Notes under the pieces: generated by a model
The model's database searches: none
What the model was told of the DNA's origin: nothing
Seen by the model: the letters and a program-made list of their open reading frames with translations, nothing else
Assembly: GCF_012927355.1 (NCBI RefSeq)
Contig: NZ_JABBGK010000001.1
Location: 558,001 to 622,000 of the forward strand
Direction: 5' to 3'
Source: Rhizobium terricola
GTDB taxonomy: Bacteria > Pseudomonadota > Alphaproteobacteria > Rhizobiales > Rhizobiaceae
DNA length: 64,000 nucleotides
Program-made: the position numbers and the translations under genes
Shown: piece by piece, positions 35,473 through 47,870 of the stretch
Position numbering within the stretch: the stretch's first letter is position 1
How the letters are laid out: every line of letters begins with the position of its first letter

Positions 35473-35913
35473 TCAGCCCTGGCGAAGGACCGTTTCCAGC
35501 CGCTCGAAGTTCTGCTCATTGGCGGCGGCGATGAATTTTTCGAGGAAGAGGGTCTCGTCGTTCCGCTCCATGCGCATGCACCAGTCGAGGCGACTGCCGC
35601 TTCCCTCGGCGGAGAAGGTCATCTCAAGCGTGTAGACGTGCAGCGGTTCGTGATGGCGGAAGACGATACGGCGCAGCGGTTCGACAGTCTGGAATGTCGA
35701 GCGGTTGAGAAAATCCGTGCCGTCGGAGGCCTGCATGGTGATCAGCCAGGTTCCGCCGGGTTGCAGGTCGAAAGCGTGGATCGTGTTGGTGAAGCCGTGT
35801 GGTCCCCACCACAGGGCGAGTTTGCCGGGATCCGCGAAGGCGTCGTAGAGCGTTTCGACGGTTGCCTCGAAGAGGCGGCTGTTGCTGATTTCGACGGTTT
35901 CCTGGTCGCTCAT
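35473..35913 (-). CDS. SRPBCC (AHSA1-like) domain protein
   Basis: The 146-residue START-fold protein has ISNSRLFEATVETLYDAFADPGKLALWWGPHGF at its N-terminus, then TWLITMQASDGTDF and the C-terminal helix FLEKFIAAANEQNFERLETVL. AHSA1-type domains bind hydrophobic ligands or Hsp90-like clients; the bacterial ligand is unknown. ATG at 35913 (MSDQETVEI) is chosen; the frame extends to 36066 over the carB terminator and is not conserved. It lies 113 nt beyond the carB stop and has no obvious partner. Confidence 0.87.
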   Translation of the reverse strand: MSDQETVEISNSRLFEATVETLYDAFADPGKLALWWGPHGFTNTIHAFDLQPGGTWLITMQASDGTDFLNRSTFQTVEPLRRIVFRHHEPLHVYTLEMTFSAEGSGSRLDWCMRMERNDETLFLEKFIAAANEQNFERLETVLRQG

Positions 35914-35967
35914 GCCGAGATCGTTCCGTGCGGTTTCGCCTGTGTCGCTGCAATCGTGGATAACAAA

Positions 35968-36000
35968 GAACCGGCCAACGAGCGCGTCATTGGCCGGTTC
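35968..36000 (-). terminator. Terminator of carB
   Basis: GAACCGGCCAA at 35968-35978 and TTGGCCGGTTC at 35990-36000 form a perfect 11-bp stem. On the minus strand it is followed by TTTGTTA, a weak T-tract. Confidence 0.6.
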
Positions 36001-36025
36001 CGAATTCAGTCCGTCAAGCCGACGA

Positions 36026-39508
<3,483 letters not shown>

Positions 39509-39730
39509 GGTTCTATCCGTTCTTCGGCCTGCGCGAAAAGCCGGCTCGGGGCTTGTAGCTCCGGTCGGGGCGCAGGTTATGGCGTAATTTCAGGCTAGAA
39601 GCGGCTTATAGGGAAATCTTCTGCGGAGCGGAACCCCATAAATGAGCGCTTCGCAGGAAAGTTGGGGAGCATGTGAGCGAAGTCACGAACGCCGTTGCGC
39701 GAGGGGCTTCCGATTCCACCGGAAACAAGA

Positions 39731-39755
39731 AATGGCGGACACGAGGCCCGCCATT
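39731..39755 (-). terminator. Terminator-like hairpin after the chemoreceptor gene
   Basis: AATGGCGG at 39731-39738 and CCGCCATT at 39748-39755 form an 8-bp stem. On the minus strand it is followed by TCTTGTTTCC, only a weak T-tract. Confidence 0.5.
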
Positions 39756-39785
39756 CCAATGTATGACGCGGAGCGTCGGTTCCGA

Positions 39786-42134
39786 TCAGAACTCTTCCCA
39801 ATCGCTGGTCGCAGGGGCCGGCTTCGCGCCGATCGCCGCCGCAAGGCGGGTGCCGAGTGCACGGGCAGGCGAGGCGACAGGAGCTGCCTTGGCCACCACC
39901 GCCACTGCCGGGCGAGACGGAGCCGATGCGACCGCCGAGAGTGTGGGGCGCGCGGCGGCGGCATGGCCGTGGCCGAGGTTGAACTGGGCGAGGCGGGCCG
40001 ACAGCGCGGAGACTTCCGACACCAGGGTGTGCGAGGCGGCATTTGTCTCCTCGACCATCGCGGCGTTCTTCTGGGTTCCCTGGTCCATGACGTTGACCGC
40101 GGAGTTGATCTCGCTGAGGCCCGTCGACTGATCGCGGGCGGCCAGCACGATCGCCTGCACGTTGGTGTTGATCAGCTTTACCTCCGCGACGATCGACTGC
40201 AGGGCGTCGCCGGTCTGGCCGACAAGCTGGACGCCGTGCTTGACCTGGTCCCCTGAGGCGGTGATCAGGGCCTTGATCTCCTTCGCCGCATTGGCAGAGC
40301 GCTGGGCAAGCTCACGGACCTCCTGGGCGACGACGGCAAAGCCCTTGCCGGCTTCACCGGCACGGGCAGCCTCGACCCCGGCGTTGAGAGCCAGCAGGTT
40401 GGTCTGGAAGGCGATCTCGTCGATGACGCCGATGATGTTGGAGATCGATTGCGACGACTGTTCGATGGCGCTCATCGCGTCGACCGCGGTGCGGACGACC
40501 TCGCCCGAGCGCTCGGCGCCTTCCTTCGTTCGGCTGACCTGCACCCCGGCTTCCTCGGCGCGCTGGGTCGATTCCTTGACGGAACGGGTGATCTCCGCAA
40601 GGGCAGCCGCGGTTTCCTCGACGGATGCCGCCTGCTGCTCGGTCCGGCGCGCCAGGTCGTCGGCGGCGGAGCGGATCTCGTTCGAGCCGTTCTCGATGGT
40701 CGAAGCGTTCTCGCGGAAGGAGAGCATTGCGGCCTGGAGCTTCTCGATCGATTCGTTGAAGTTCGAACGGATCGAGTCGAGTGCAGCGCTGAACGGGCGC
40801 TCGAGGCGAACCGTCATGTCGCCGTCGGAGAGGCGCGCGAGACCGGCGCCCAGTTCGGAGACCACGAAGCGGATTTCCTCCTCGCGGGCGGCGTGGCCCT
40901 TGGAACGCTCGGTCCGTTCGTGCTCTTCGTGTACGCGATGGGCTTCGGCTTCATGCTCGAGCTCGACCTTGCGGCGGTTGCTTTCGAGAAGCACCTGAAG
41001 CGAACGGGAGAGATCGCCGAGTTCGTCGGTCTTCTCGCGATCCGTCAGTTCGACGTCGAGACTGCCGTTGGCAATCTGTGTCGTCTGGCCGATGACCCGG
41101 CTGATACGGCCGATGAAGCGGCGGGCGAGCAGCCAGCCGGCGAGCACCAGCAGAAGCGTGGCAAAGCCGATGACCACGGCCGAGTTCCACACGACCTGGC
41201 TGACGGCGGCGAAGACGGTGGCGCGCGGTACGGAGACCACGACATTCCAGACGGCGCCTTCGAAGGGTTCGATCGGGATCGCGACGGCAAGGTTTTCCTC
41301 GCCGTTCGGCTCGATGATCGTCTGCGCGGTGCCGGGCGCCTTCAGCGCGGCCTCCCAGGCGCTCGCGTCGACACCGCTGTCCTTCAGAGCCTTGCCCATG
41401 ACGGCCTTGTCGGGATGGCTGACAAAGGCATTGGCCGACGACAGGAGGGCGATGTATCCGGTGCCGAGGGGATGTTTGGCGGCGAGGTCGGCGGCGGACT
41501 TGTCGAGGTCGATATCGGCGCCGACATAGGCGACGGTCTTGTCGCCTTCCTTCACCGGCACCGAAAGGGTGGTCATCAGCACGTCCTTGCCGTTGACCGG
41601 ATAGACATAGGGTTCCATCAGGACCGGTTTGCCGGTCTTGACGGGGATCTGATAGTAATCGCCGGCCCCGGGCTTGTCGTAGTCGACGAGGACCTCGTTC
41701 TTGATCTCGTCACCTGCGCGGAAAGAATAAGGAACGAAGCGGCCTGTTCCGTCATGGGTCGGCTTGCCCACGTATTCGGCGTCCTTGCCGTCAAAAGTAT
41801 TCGGTTCCCAGCCGGTCGAAAGGCCAATCGCACTGGGGTAACCCGCAAGCGTGGTGTTCATCAGGGCGATGACGTTTTCGCGCGTCGCCGAGCCCGACTG
41901 GCGGAGCGACACGATCGACATCTTCACGCCCTCGACCATCTGATGGCCGTCGCCGAGGCTGGCTTCGATCTCTGCCGCCGCCTCCGTGGCTGCCGCGCGC
42001 ATCTCGTTGAGGCTGGCGGTGCGAATGTTCTCATAGGAAATCGTGGCCAGCGTTGCTGCCACGCCGATCGTGGTCACGACGCCAAGCGCAACCGTCGAAA
42101 AGATATTGCGGCCGGTGGCCGATTTGAAAAGCAT
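39786..42134 (-). CDS. Methyl-accepting chemotaxis protein with dCache-like sensor
   Basis: The 782-residue receptor has a transmembrane segment at about 12-33, a periplasmic sensor of about 300 residues (dCache-like), a second membrane segment near 323-343, and a HAMP domain. The cytoplasmic signalling domain has the highly conserved hairpin tip [20 protein letters not shown]. The last residues are DWEEF, a CheR/CheB-docking-type pentapeptide after an Ala/Pro-rich flexible tail. ATG at 42134 (MLFKSATG) has an excellent AGGAGG; the longer frame to 42185 is non-conserved. The ligand is unknown. Confidence 0.93.
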   Translation of the reverse strand: MLFKSATGRNIFSTVALGVVTTIGVAATLATISYENIRTASLNEMRAAATEAAAEIEASLGDGHQMVEGVKMSIVSLRQSGSATRENVIALMNTTLAGYPSAIGLSTGWEPNTFDGKDAEYVGKPTHDGTGRFVPYSFRAGDEIKNEVLVDYDKPGAGDYYQIPVKTGKPVLMEPYVYPVNGKDVLMTTLSVPVKEGDKTVAYVGADIDLDKSAADLAAKHPLGTGYIALLSSANAFVSHPDKAVMGKALKDSGVDASAWEAALKAPGTAQTIIEPNGEENLAVAIPIEPFEGAVWNVVVSVPRATVFAAVSQVVWNSAVVIGFATLLLVLAGWLLARRFIGRISRVIGQTTQIANGSLDVELTDREKTDELGDLSRSLQVLLESNRRKVELEHEAEAHRVHEEHERTERSKGHAAREEEIRFVVSELGAGLARLSDGDMTVRLERPFSAALDSIRSNFNESIEKLQAAMLSFRENASTIENGSNEIRSAADDLARRTEQQAASVEETAAALAEITRSVKESTQRAEEAGVQVSRTKEGAERSGEVVRTAVDAMSAIEQSSQSISNIIGVIDEIAFQTNLLALNAGVEAARAGEAGKGFAVVAQEVRELAQRSANAAKEIKALITASGDQVKHGVQLVGQTGDALQSIVAEVKLINTNVQAIVLAARDQSTGLSEINSAVNVMDQGTQKNAAMVEETNAASHTLVSEVSALSARLAQFNLGHGHAAAARPTLSAVASAPSRPAVAVVAKAAPVASPARALGTRLAAAIGAKPAPATSDWEEF

Positions 42135-42350
42135 GTGTCCTCCTCCCGGGAAACGCCCGCATCCGCCGAATGCGGACGCGACCACGCAGCGGCGGCGTGG
42201 TATGCAATACGCGGGAATCTTATCCTTTGGGTGGTTAAGCAGGTGTTTAAATGCGGTGTTCCAATGTGCCGCGAGACAGTATTACTTCGCGTTTTGGCGA
42301 GATGTGCGCCGTGATGATTGAATATTCAAATCCCTGGACAAGGAATTGCG

Positions 42351-43838
42351 ATGTATTCTTCCTATTTTGAGCAGGATGGACTTGGACTGGCCGACTTTGT
42401 GCGCCGTGGCGAAGTCAGTGCAGCCGAACTGGTGGAAACGGCCATCGCCGCAATCGAAAGGCTCAACCCGCAACTCAACGCCGTGATCCGGCCGATGTTC
42501 GACGACGCGCGGCGCGCCGCTGCGGAACCGCTCGGGGAGGGGCCGTTTGCCGGCGTGCCTTTTCTGCTCAAGGACCTGCTGTCCCAGGTCGACGGTGTTC
42601 CGACGTCGCAGGGCAACCGGCTGTGGGCCAATATCCCGGCCAAGGGCGACAGCGAACTGGTGAAGCGCTGGAAGCGGGCCGGGCTCATCGTCGTTGGCAA
42701 GACCAATACGCCGGAATTCGGTCTGACGCCCTATACGGAACCGGATGCGTTCGGCCCGACCCGCAATCCGTGGGACCTGAGCCTGACACCGGGCGGATCG
42801 TCCGGTGGCTCGGCGGCCGCGGTCGCCTCCGGCATGGTGCCGCTCGCCTCTGGAGGAGACGGCGGGGGCTCGATCCGCATTCCCGCCTCGGCCTGCGGCC
42901 TGTTCGGCATGAAGCCGACGCGTGGCCGCACTCCGGTCGGGCCGTTCATCGGCGAGGCGTGGTCCGGATTCGCCGGCGAGCATGTGCTGACCCGCTCCGT
43001 TCGCGATTCCGCGGCCATCCTCGATGCGACCCATGGCCCGGATATCGGCAATCCGCATCCGCTGCCGGTCTTCTCCGGATCCTGGCTCGAAGCGTCCGGG
43101 CGGGCTCCGCGCCGGTTGAGGATTGCCGTTTCCTGTGAGCCCATGCTCGGCAAGACCGTCGCGCCCGAGGTACGGCAGGCCTTTGCCGACAGCGTCCGAC
43201 TGCTCACCGACCTCGGCCATGAGGTGGTCGAGGCGGCACCTGCCGTCGAGCGCGAGAGGTTCGCTCTTGCCTTCCTGACAGTTCTGGCCGCCGAATTGCG
43301 GGCCGACATCGACTATACGGCGCAGGTCACCGGCCACAAGGTGCGGCCGGAGGACTTCGATGCCTCGTCCTTCGGTCTCGGACTGTTGGGTCAGGCCTTC
43401 TCGGCGGCCGAACTCGCCGCCGCGCTTCGTTACCTGAAGCTCTCGGCCCGTGCGATCCTCGGCTTCTTCGAGGCGCATGACGTGCTGATGACCCCGGTGC
43501 TCTCCAGCCTGCCCGTGAAGATCGGGGCCCTTCAGCCGAAGCCGATTGAAAAGACGTTGATCCGCTTCATGGGGCGTATCCGCGGTGGCTCGCTCCTGAA
43601 GAAACTCGGCATCGCCGACCAGCTCGCGGCGCAAACCTTCGAGTTCATCCCGTGGACGCCAGTCTTCAACGTCACCGGGCAGCCGGCGATGTCGGTGCCG
43701 CTCGGCTGGTCGCCGGAGGGGCTGCCGATCGGCATGCATTTCGTCGGGCGGTTTGCCGACGAGGAGATCCTGTTCAACCTCGCGGGGGAACTGGAGCAGG
43801 CAAGGCCGTGGAGGCAGAAACGTCCCGTTATTTCCTGA
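42351..43838 (+). CDS. Amidase-signature family hydrolase
   Basis: The 495-residue enzyme has a classic Ser-cisSer-Lys triad: Lys74 in PFLLKDLL, Ser150 in TPGGSSGGSAAAVASG and the nucleophile Ser174 in GGDGGGSIRIPAS. The 24-residue Ser-Ser spacing is typical. Family members hydrolyse amides from nylon oligomers to indole-acetamide; the substrate is unknown. ATG at 42351 has AAGGAA just upstream; the frame is open slightly upstream from a TTG at 42318. It is divergent from the chemoreceptor gene. A GST gene lies 87 nt downstream. Confidence 0.9.
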   Translation: MYSSYFEQDGLGLADFVRRGEVSAAELVETAIAAIERLNPQLNAVIRPMFDDARRAAAEPLGEGPFAGVPFLLKDLLSQVDGVPTSQGNRLWANIPAKGDSELVKRWKRAGLIVVGKTNTPEFGLTPYTEPDAFGPTRNPWDLSLTPGGSSGGSAAAVASGMVPLASGGDGGGSIRIPASACGLFGMKPTRGRTPVGPFIGEAWSGFAGEHVLTRSVRDSAAILDATHGPDIGNPHPLPVFSGSWLEASGRAPRRLRIAVSCEPMLGKTVAPEVRQAFADSVRLLTDLGHEVVEAAPAVERERFALAFLTVLAAELRADIDYTAQVTGHKVRPEDFDASSFGLGLLGQAFSAAELAAALRYLKLSARAILGFFEAHDVLMTPVLSSLPVKIGALQPKPIEKTLIRFMGRIRGGSLLKKLGIADQLAAQTFEFIPWTPVFNVTGQPAMSVPLGWSPEGLPIGMHFVGRFADEEILFNLAGELEQARPWRQKRPVIS

Positions 43839-43925
43839 GGCGGTGAACCTGAAGCAGGCGTCATGCGTATCGGCAAGCGGCTCGCCAATCGGACGGGTCG
43901 TTCCTTGCCAATCCGGATTTGCCGC

Positions 43926-44600
43926 ATGATCGTCGTTCATTATCTCGAAAATTCCCGCGCCCATCGCATCCTTTGGCTTCTGGAGGAGCTCGGCCTTTCC
44001 TACGAGGTGGTGGAATACCGCCGGGGAGCGGACATGCGCGCCCCAAAAAGCCTCAAGGCGATCCATCCGCTCGGCAAGTCACCGGTTATCGTCGACGATG
44101 ACACGGTGATCGCCGAGAGTGGCGCGATCATCGAATATCTTCTCGATACCTATGGCGGGGACTTCCTGCGGCCGGAGGCCGGCACCGAGGCACGGCGGAG
44201 ATATACATACTTCCTTCACTACGCAGAAGGATCGGCCATGCCCCTGCTGGTGATGAAGGTGGTGTTTTCCAAGCTGCCCGGCCAGGTGCCGTTTCTCATC
44301 AGGCCTTTCGCGAGCCTCATTTCTGCTGCTGCGGCAAAACGCTTCATCGACCCACAGCTCAAGGATCATGTGGCATTGTGGGAGACGACGCTTGCCTCCG
44401 GCGGGTATTTTGCCGGGCCGGCATTTTCCGCCGCTGACATCGCCATGAGCTTTCCCGTCGAGGCGGCACTGTCGGGAGCGCAGGCGGGGGAAGCCGGCTC
44501 TGATGCCGGGATCCGGCGCTTTCTGAACGCCATTCGCGCCCGGCCCGCCTATCAGCGTGCCCTTGCCCGGGGCGGTGCCTACAGTTACGCATCGAGTTGA
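43926..44600 (+). CDS. Glutathione S-transferase family protein
   Basis: The 224-residue GST has an N-terminal thioredoxin fold, with VHYLENSRAHRILWLLEEL at 4-22, NPLG-like HPLGKSPVIVDD near 46-57 and ESGAIIEYLLD near 62-72 for glutathione binding, and a helical C-terminal domain. Substrate unknown. ATG at 43926 (MIVVHYLENS) is chosen; a frame open from 43863 adds a basic stretch with no family similarity. It follows the amidase gene on the same strand. Confidence 0.88.
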   Translation: MIVVHYLENSRAHRILWLLEELGLSYEVVEYRRGADMRAPKSLKAIHPLGKSPVIVDDDTVIAESGAIIEYLLDTYGGDFLRPEAGTEARRRYTYFLHYAEGSAMPLLVMKVVFSKLPGQVPFLIRPFASLISAAAAKRFIDPQLKDHVALWETTLASGGYFAGPAFSAADIAMSFPVEAALSGAQAGEAGSDAGIRRFLNAIRARPAYQRALARGGAYSYASS

Positions 44601-44696
44601 CGGCCTTCAGCCTTTCCTTATTTGCGTGGCCGACGGGAACGCTTTGCCTTATAAGGTGTTGACGGGCGAACATACGCGACGGAGAGGAAGTGCATC

Positions 44697-45626
44697 ATGG
44701 AATGGAAGGGTCGGCGTCAGTCGGACAACATCGAGGACCGTCGCGGGACATCGGCAGGGCCGGGCGGCATGGGCCGCAACCCGTTCGGACGTTCCGGCAT
44801 CCAGATCCCGATGGGCAGCGGTCGTCGTGGCGGCGGGCTGAGCATCGGGACGATCATCTTTCTCGTCGTCGTCTACTTCGTGCTGAAGATGATGGGCATC
44901 GACATGCTCCAGCTGCTCGGCGAAGGCCAGATGCAGCAGCAGTCGGGCTACGAGCAATCGACAGGCACGCGCCCGTCGTCGCCCGCTGCCGACGAGATGA
45001 CCGCCTTCGTGCGGACCGTGCTCGCCGAGACGGAGGACACCTGGAACGGCATCTTCCAGGCGGAAGGCGAGACCTACGAGGAGCCGACGCTCGTGCTCTT
45101 CTCCGGTCAGGTCAGTTCCGCCTGCGGCATGGCGAGTTCGGCGAGCGGACCGTTCTATTGCCCGGGTGACCGCAAGGTCTATCTCGACACCGACTTCTTC
45201 CAGCAGCTGGACCAGCAGTTCGGAGCGTCGGGCGATTTCGCCGAAGCCTATGTGATCGCGCACGAGGTCGGCCACCACGTTCAGAACCTGACCGGCGTGC
45301 TGCCCAAGTTCAACCAGATGCGCCAGTCGATGAGCGAGGCCGAGGCCAACCAGATGTCGGTTCGCGTCGAGCTGCAGGCCGACTGCTTTGCCGGCATCTG
45401 GGGCAAGTACACCGAGCAGAAGGGGCTTCTGGAAGCCGGCGACCTAGAAGAAGCGCTGAACGCAGCGCACCAGATCGGCGACGACACGCTGCAGAAGCGC
45501 AGTCAGGGCTATGTGGTGCCCGACAGCTTCAACCACGGTACGTCGGCGCAGCGCGCCAAGTGGTTCAAGCGTGGCTTCGACAGTGGAAAGTTCTCATCCT
45601 GCGATACTTTTTCCGGGGCAATCTGA
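44697..45626 (+). CDS. Neutral zinc metallopeptidase (YpfJ family)
   Basis: The 309-residue membrane-anchored protein has a short cytoplasmic part with Gly/Arg runs, a hydrophobic segment at about 50-68, a linker, and a zincin domain with HEVGHH at 189-194 (HExxH plus a second His). YpfJ-type metallopeptidases (DUF830/zinc_metallopeptidase) are widespread, but their substrates are unknown. ATG at 44697 has GGAGAGGAAG just upstream. It ends in a strong terminator at 45665-45693. Confidence 0.9.
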   Translation: MEWKGRRQSDNIEDRRGTSAGPGGMGRNPFGRSGIQIPMGSGRRGGGLSIGTIIFLVVVYFVLKMMGIDMLQLLGEGQMQQQSGYEQSTGTRPSSPAADEMTAFVRTVLAETEDTWNGIFQAEGETYEEPTLVLFSGQVSSACGMASSASGPFYCPGDRKVYLDTDFFQQLDQQFGASGDFAEAYVIAHEVGHHVQNLTGVLPKFNQMRQSMSEAEANQMSVRVELQADCFAGIWGKYTEQKGLLEAGDLEEALNAAHQIGDDTLQKRSQGYVVPDSFNHGTSAQRAKWFKRGFDSGKFSSCDTFSGAI

Positions 45627-45664
45627 GCGGCCCGGCCCTCTGGGTTCATCCTCGGTAGAATTGG

Positions 45665-45693
45665 AAAGGCCCGGGCAATGCGCCGGGCCTTTT
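45665..45693. terminator. Bidirectional terminator
   Basis: AAAGGCCCGG (45665-45674) and CCGGGCCTTT (45683-45692) form a 10-bp stem with T-runs in both directions. It sits between the convergent peptidase and aldo/keto reductase genes. Confidence 0.85.
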
Positions 45694-45704
45694 GCGTATC
45701 CGCG

Positions 45705-46697
45705 TCACTTTTCACTGTCGAGGTGGGCCATCTGGGCCTCGGCGTAACGCGTACCGGCCGCCGCTCCCTTTGGCACTGCCGCCTCGATCTCGGCGAGGTC
45801 TTCGGCGGAGAGCTTGGCTTCCATGGCTTTAAGCGATTCCGCCAGCCGGTCGCGGCGGCGTGCACCGATCACCGGTACGATATCCTCGCCCTGGGCCGCG
45901 ACCCAGGCGATCGCAGCTTGTGCCGTCGTCAAGCCTCTGGCGCTTGCGACCCTGCCGAGGGCGGCTGCAAGGGCAAGGTTGCGGGCCTCGTTGTCTCCCT
46001 GGAAGCGGGGCGCATGGCCGCGGAAGTCGCCGGCGCCGGCCTTGCCGCTCTGCCAGTGGCCGGAGATGAGGCCACGGGAGAGGACGCCATAGGCGGTGAT
46101 GCCGATGCCGAGTTCGCGGGTGACGGGCAGGATCTTTTCCTCGATCCCGCGCGAAACGAGGGAATATTCGATCTGCAGATCGACGATCGGGTGGACCGCC
46201 GCGGCCCGGCGAATCGTCTCCGGCCCGACTTCGGACAGCCCGATATGGCGGACATAGCCGGCCTTCACCATGTCGACGATCGCGCCGATCGTCTCCTCGA
46301 TGGGCACGTTGGGATCAAGGCGGGCGGGCCGGTAGATGTCGATGTAATCGGTGCCAAGCCGCTGCAGCGAATAGGCAAGCGCCGTCTTCACGGCGGCGGG
46401 CCGGGCATCGAAGCCGATCCAGCCGGCCGAGGGGTCGCGCTGGGCGCCGAACTTCACGCTCAGCTGGACGTCTTCGCGGCGGCGTCCTTTCAGGGCTTCG
46501 GCGATCAGCATTTCATTATGTCCCATGCCGTAGAAATCGCCGGTGTCGAGCAGCGTCACGCCCGCGTCGAGCGCTGCGTGGATCGTGGCGATACCCTCCG
46601 CGCGGTCGCTCTCGCCGTACATGCCGGACATGCCCATGCAGCCGAGGCCGAAACGGGAAACGGAGGGGCCGGTCTTTCCGAGCTTCACAGTCTGCAT
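45705..46697 (-). CDS. Aldo/keto reductase
   Basis: The 330-residue TIM-barrel NADPH oxidoreductase has LLDTGDFYGMGHNEMLIAEAL, which contains the catalytic Asp and Tyr of the family, and QLSVKFGAQRD, with the catalytic Lys. The NADPH-binding end is GARRRDRLAESLKAME. Similar to YghZ/AKR family 13-type enzymes for aldehydes or ketones. Substrate unknown. It is divergent from a LysR gene that starts 115 nt away and is probably regulated by it. Start at 46697 (MQTVKLGKTG) has AAAGGAGAC upstream. Confidence 0.92.
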   Translation of the reverse strand: MQTVKLGKTGPSVSRFGLGCMGMSGMYGESDRAEGIATIHAALDAGVTLLDTGDFYGMGHNEMLIAEALKGRRREDVQLSVKFGAQRDPSAGWIGFDARPAAVKTALAYSLQRLGTDYIDIYRPARLDPNVPIEETIGAIVDMVKAGYVRHIGLSEVGPETIRRAAAVHPIVDLQIEYSLVSRGIEEKILPVTRELGIGITAYGVLSRGLISGHWQSGKAGAGDFRGHAPRFQGDNEARNLALAAALGRVASARGLTTAQAAIAWVAAQGEDIVPVIGARRRDRLAESLKAMEAKLSAEDLAEIEAAVPKGAAAGTRYAEAQMAHLDSEK

Positions 46698-46812
46698 TGT
46701 CGTCTCCTTTCAGACATTGCGGCGAGCCACTCGCCTCGGGGGACTATCTAGGACGTCAGCGTTTGTGCGATAATCCGCCTTAAACGAAACGAGCTGTTTG
46801 GATTTTCGAACA

Positions 46813-47742
46813 ATGTCGACCTTGCCACTTTCCGACCTCGACGCCTTTGCGACGATTGCGCGGCTGCGCAGCTTTCGTGCCGCCGGGAAACTGCGTGGGG
46901 TTTCCGCCTCCTCGCTCAGTGAGGCGATGCGCCGTCTCGAGACCCATCTCGGCGTCCGTCTGTTCAACCGCACGACCCGGAGCGTCACGCTGACCGATGC
47001 CGGTGAACGGCTCCTCGAACGGTTGCGGCCGAGCCTTGCTGAGATCGAGACGGCGATCGACGCGATCAACAATCTGCGCGACCGGCCGGTCGGGCGGTTG
47101 CGCCTCAACGTTCCGGGCATCGTCGCCCGCTGCATCCTGCCCGATATCGCGGGCCGGTTCCTGGCCGCCTATCCGGAAATCACCATGGAGGTGTCGGTGA
47201 ACGATGCCTTCGTCGATGTGCTCGCCGAGGGACACGATGCCGGCGTGCGCTACGAGGAGGCGTTGCATCAGGACATGATCGCCATCCCGATCGGGCCGCG
47301 GCGCCAGCGTTATGTCGGCGCGGCGGCGCCGTCCTATGTTGCGCGGAAGGGTGTTCCCGCCCATCCGCGCGATCTGATGGACCATGACGCCGTGCTGCAT
47401 CGTTTCTCGAGCGGCCGTGTCCTCACCTGGAGCTTCGAGCGTGATGGCGAGACCGTCACAGTTCATCCGACGCCGCGTCTCGTGGCGGAATCCATCGATC
47501 TGGAGCTTGCCGCCGCCCGCAGCGGGCTCGGCATCATCTTCACATTCGAGGACTTCCTGAAGGACGATCTCGACCGCGGCACTCTGGTGCCGGTGCTTGC
47601 CGACTGGACCCAGGAGTTTTCGGGGCCATTTCTCTATTATCCGAGCCGCCGGTTGATGCCGGCACCGCTCAGGGCCTTCGTGGATTTTGTCCGGCAGGAC
47701 CGGTCCGGGGAAGATAAAACGCGTGCGCATCAATTAATGTGA
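46813..47742 (+). CDS. LysR-family transcriptional regulator
   Basis: The 309-residue regulator has the N-terminal DNA-binding motif GKLRGVSASSLSEAMRRLETHL and VRLFNRTTRSVTLTDAGERLL, followed by an effector domain from about residue 90. It begins MSTLPLSDLDAF at 46813 (ATG); a TTG at 46798 in the same frame is less likely. It is divergent from the aldo/keto reductase, a common arrangement for LysR regulators and their targets. The MATE gene follows with a terminator in between. Confidence 0.92.
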   Translation: MSTLPLSDLDAFATIARLRSFRAAGKLRGVSASSLSEAMRRLETHLGVRLFNRTTRSVTLTDAGERLLERLRPSLAEIETAIDAINNLRDRPVGRLRLNVPGIVARCILPDIAGRFLAAYPEITMEVSVNDAFVDVLAEGHDAGVRYEEALHQDMIAIPIGPRRQRYVGAAAPSYVARKGVPAHPRDLMDHDAVLHRFSSGRVLTWSFERDGETVTVHPTPRLVAESIDLELAAARSGLGIIFTFEDFLKDDLDRGTLVPVLADWTQEFSGPFLYYPSRRLMPAPLRAFVDFVRQDRSGEDKTRAHQLM

Positions 47743-47818
47743 AGCTTTGACGATATTTATTTCTTGATGCTGATCCCGCCTTGCGACCACCGGACGATTC
47801 TCCTATGCAGGGTTGCAC

Positions 47819-47853
47819 GCCGCTTGCCAGTCTTCCCTGGAAGCGGCTTTTTT
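47819..47853 (+). terminator. Strong intrinsic terminator just upstream of the MATE gene
   Basis: GCCGCTTGCCAG (47819-47830) pairs with CTGGAAGCGGC (47837-47847), an 11-bp stem with one bulged G, followed by six T (47848-47853). The MATE ATG at 47871 lies only 17 nt past the T-run. So this can end the LysR transcript, but it also sits in the MATE leader. Confidence 0.85.
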
Positions 47854-47870
47854 CGTCTCGGATAGTCGTC

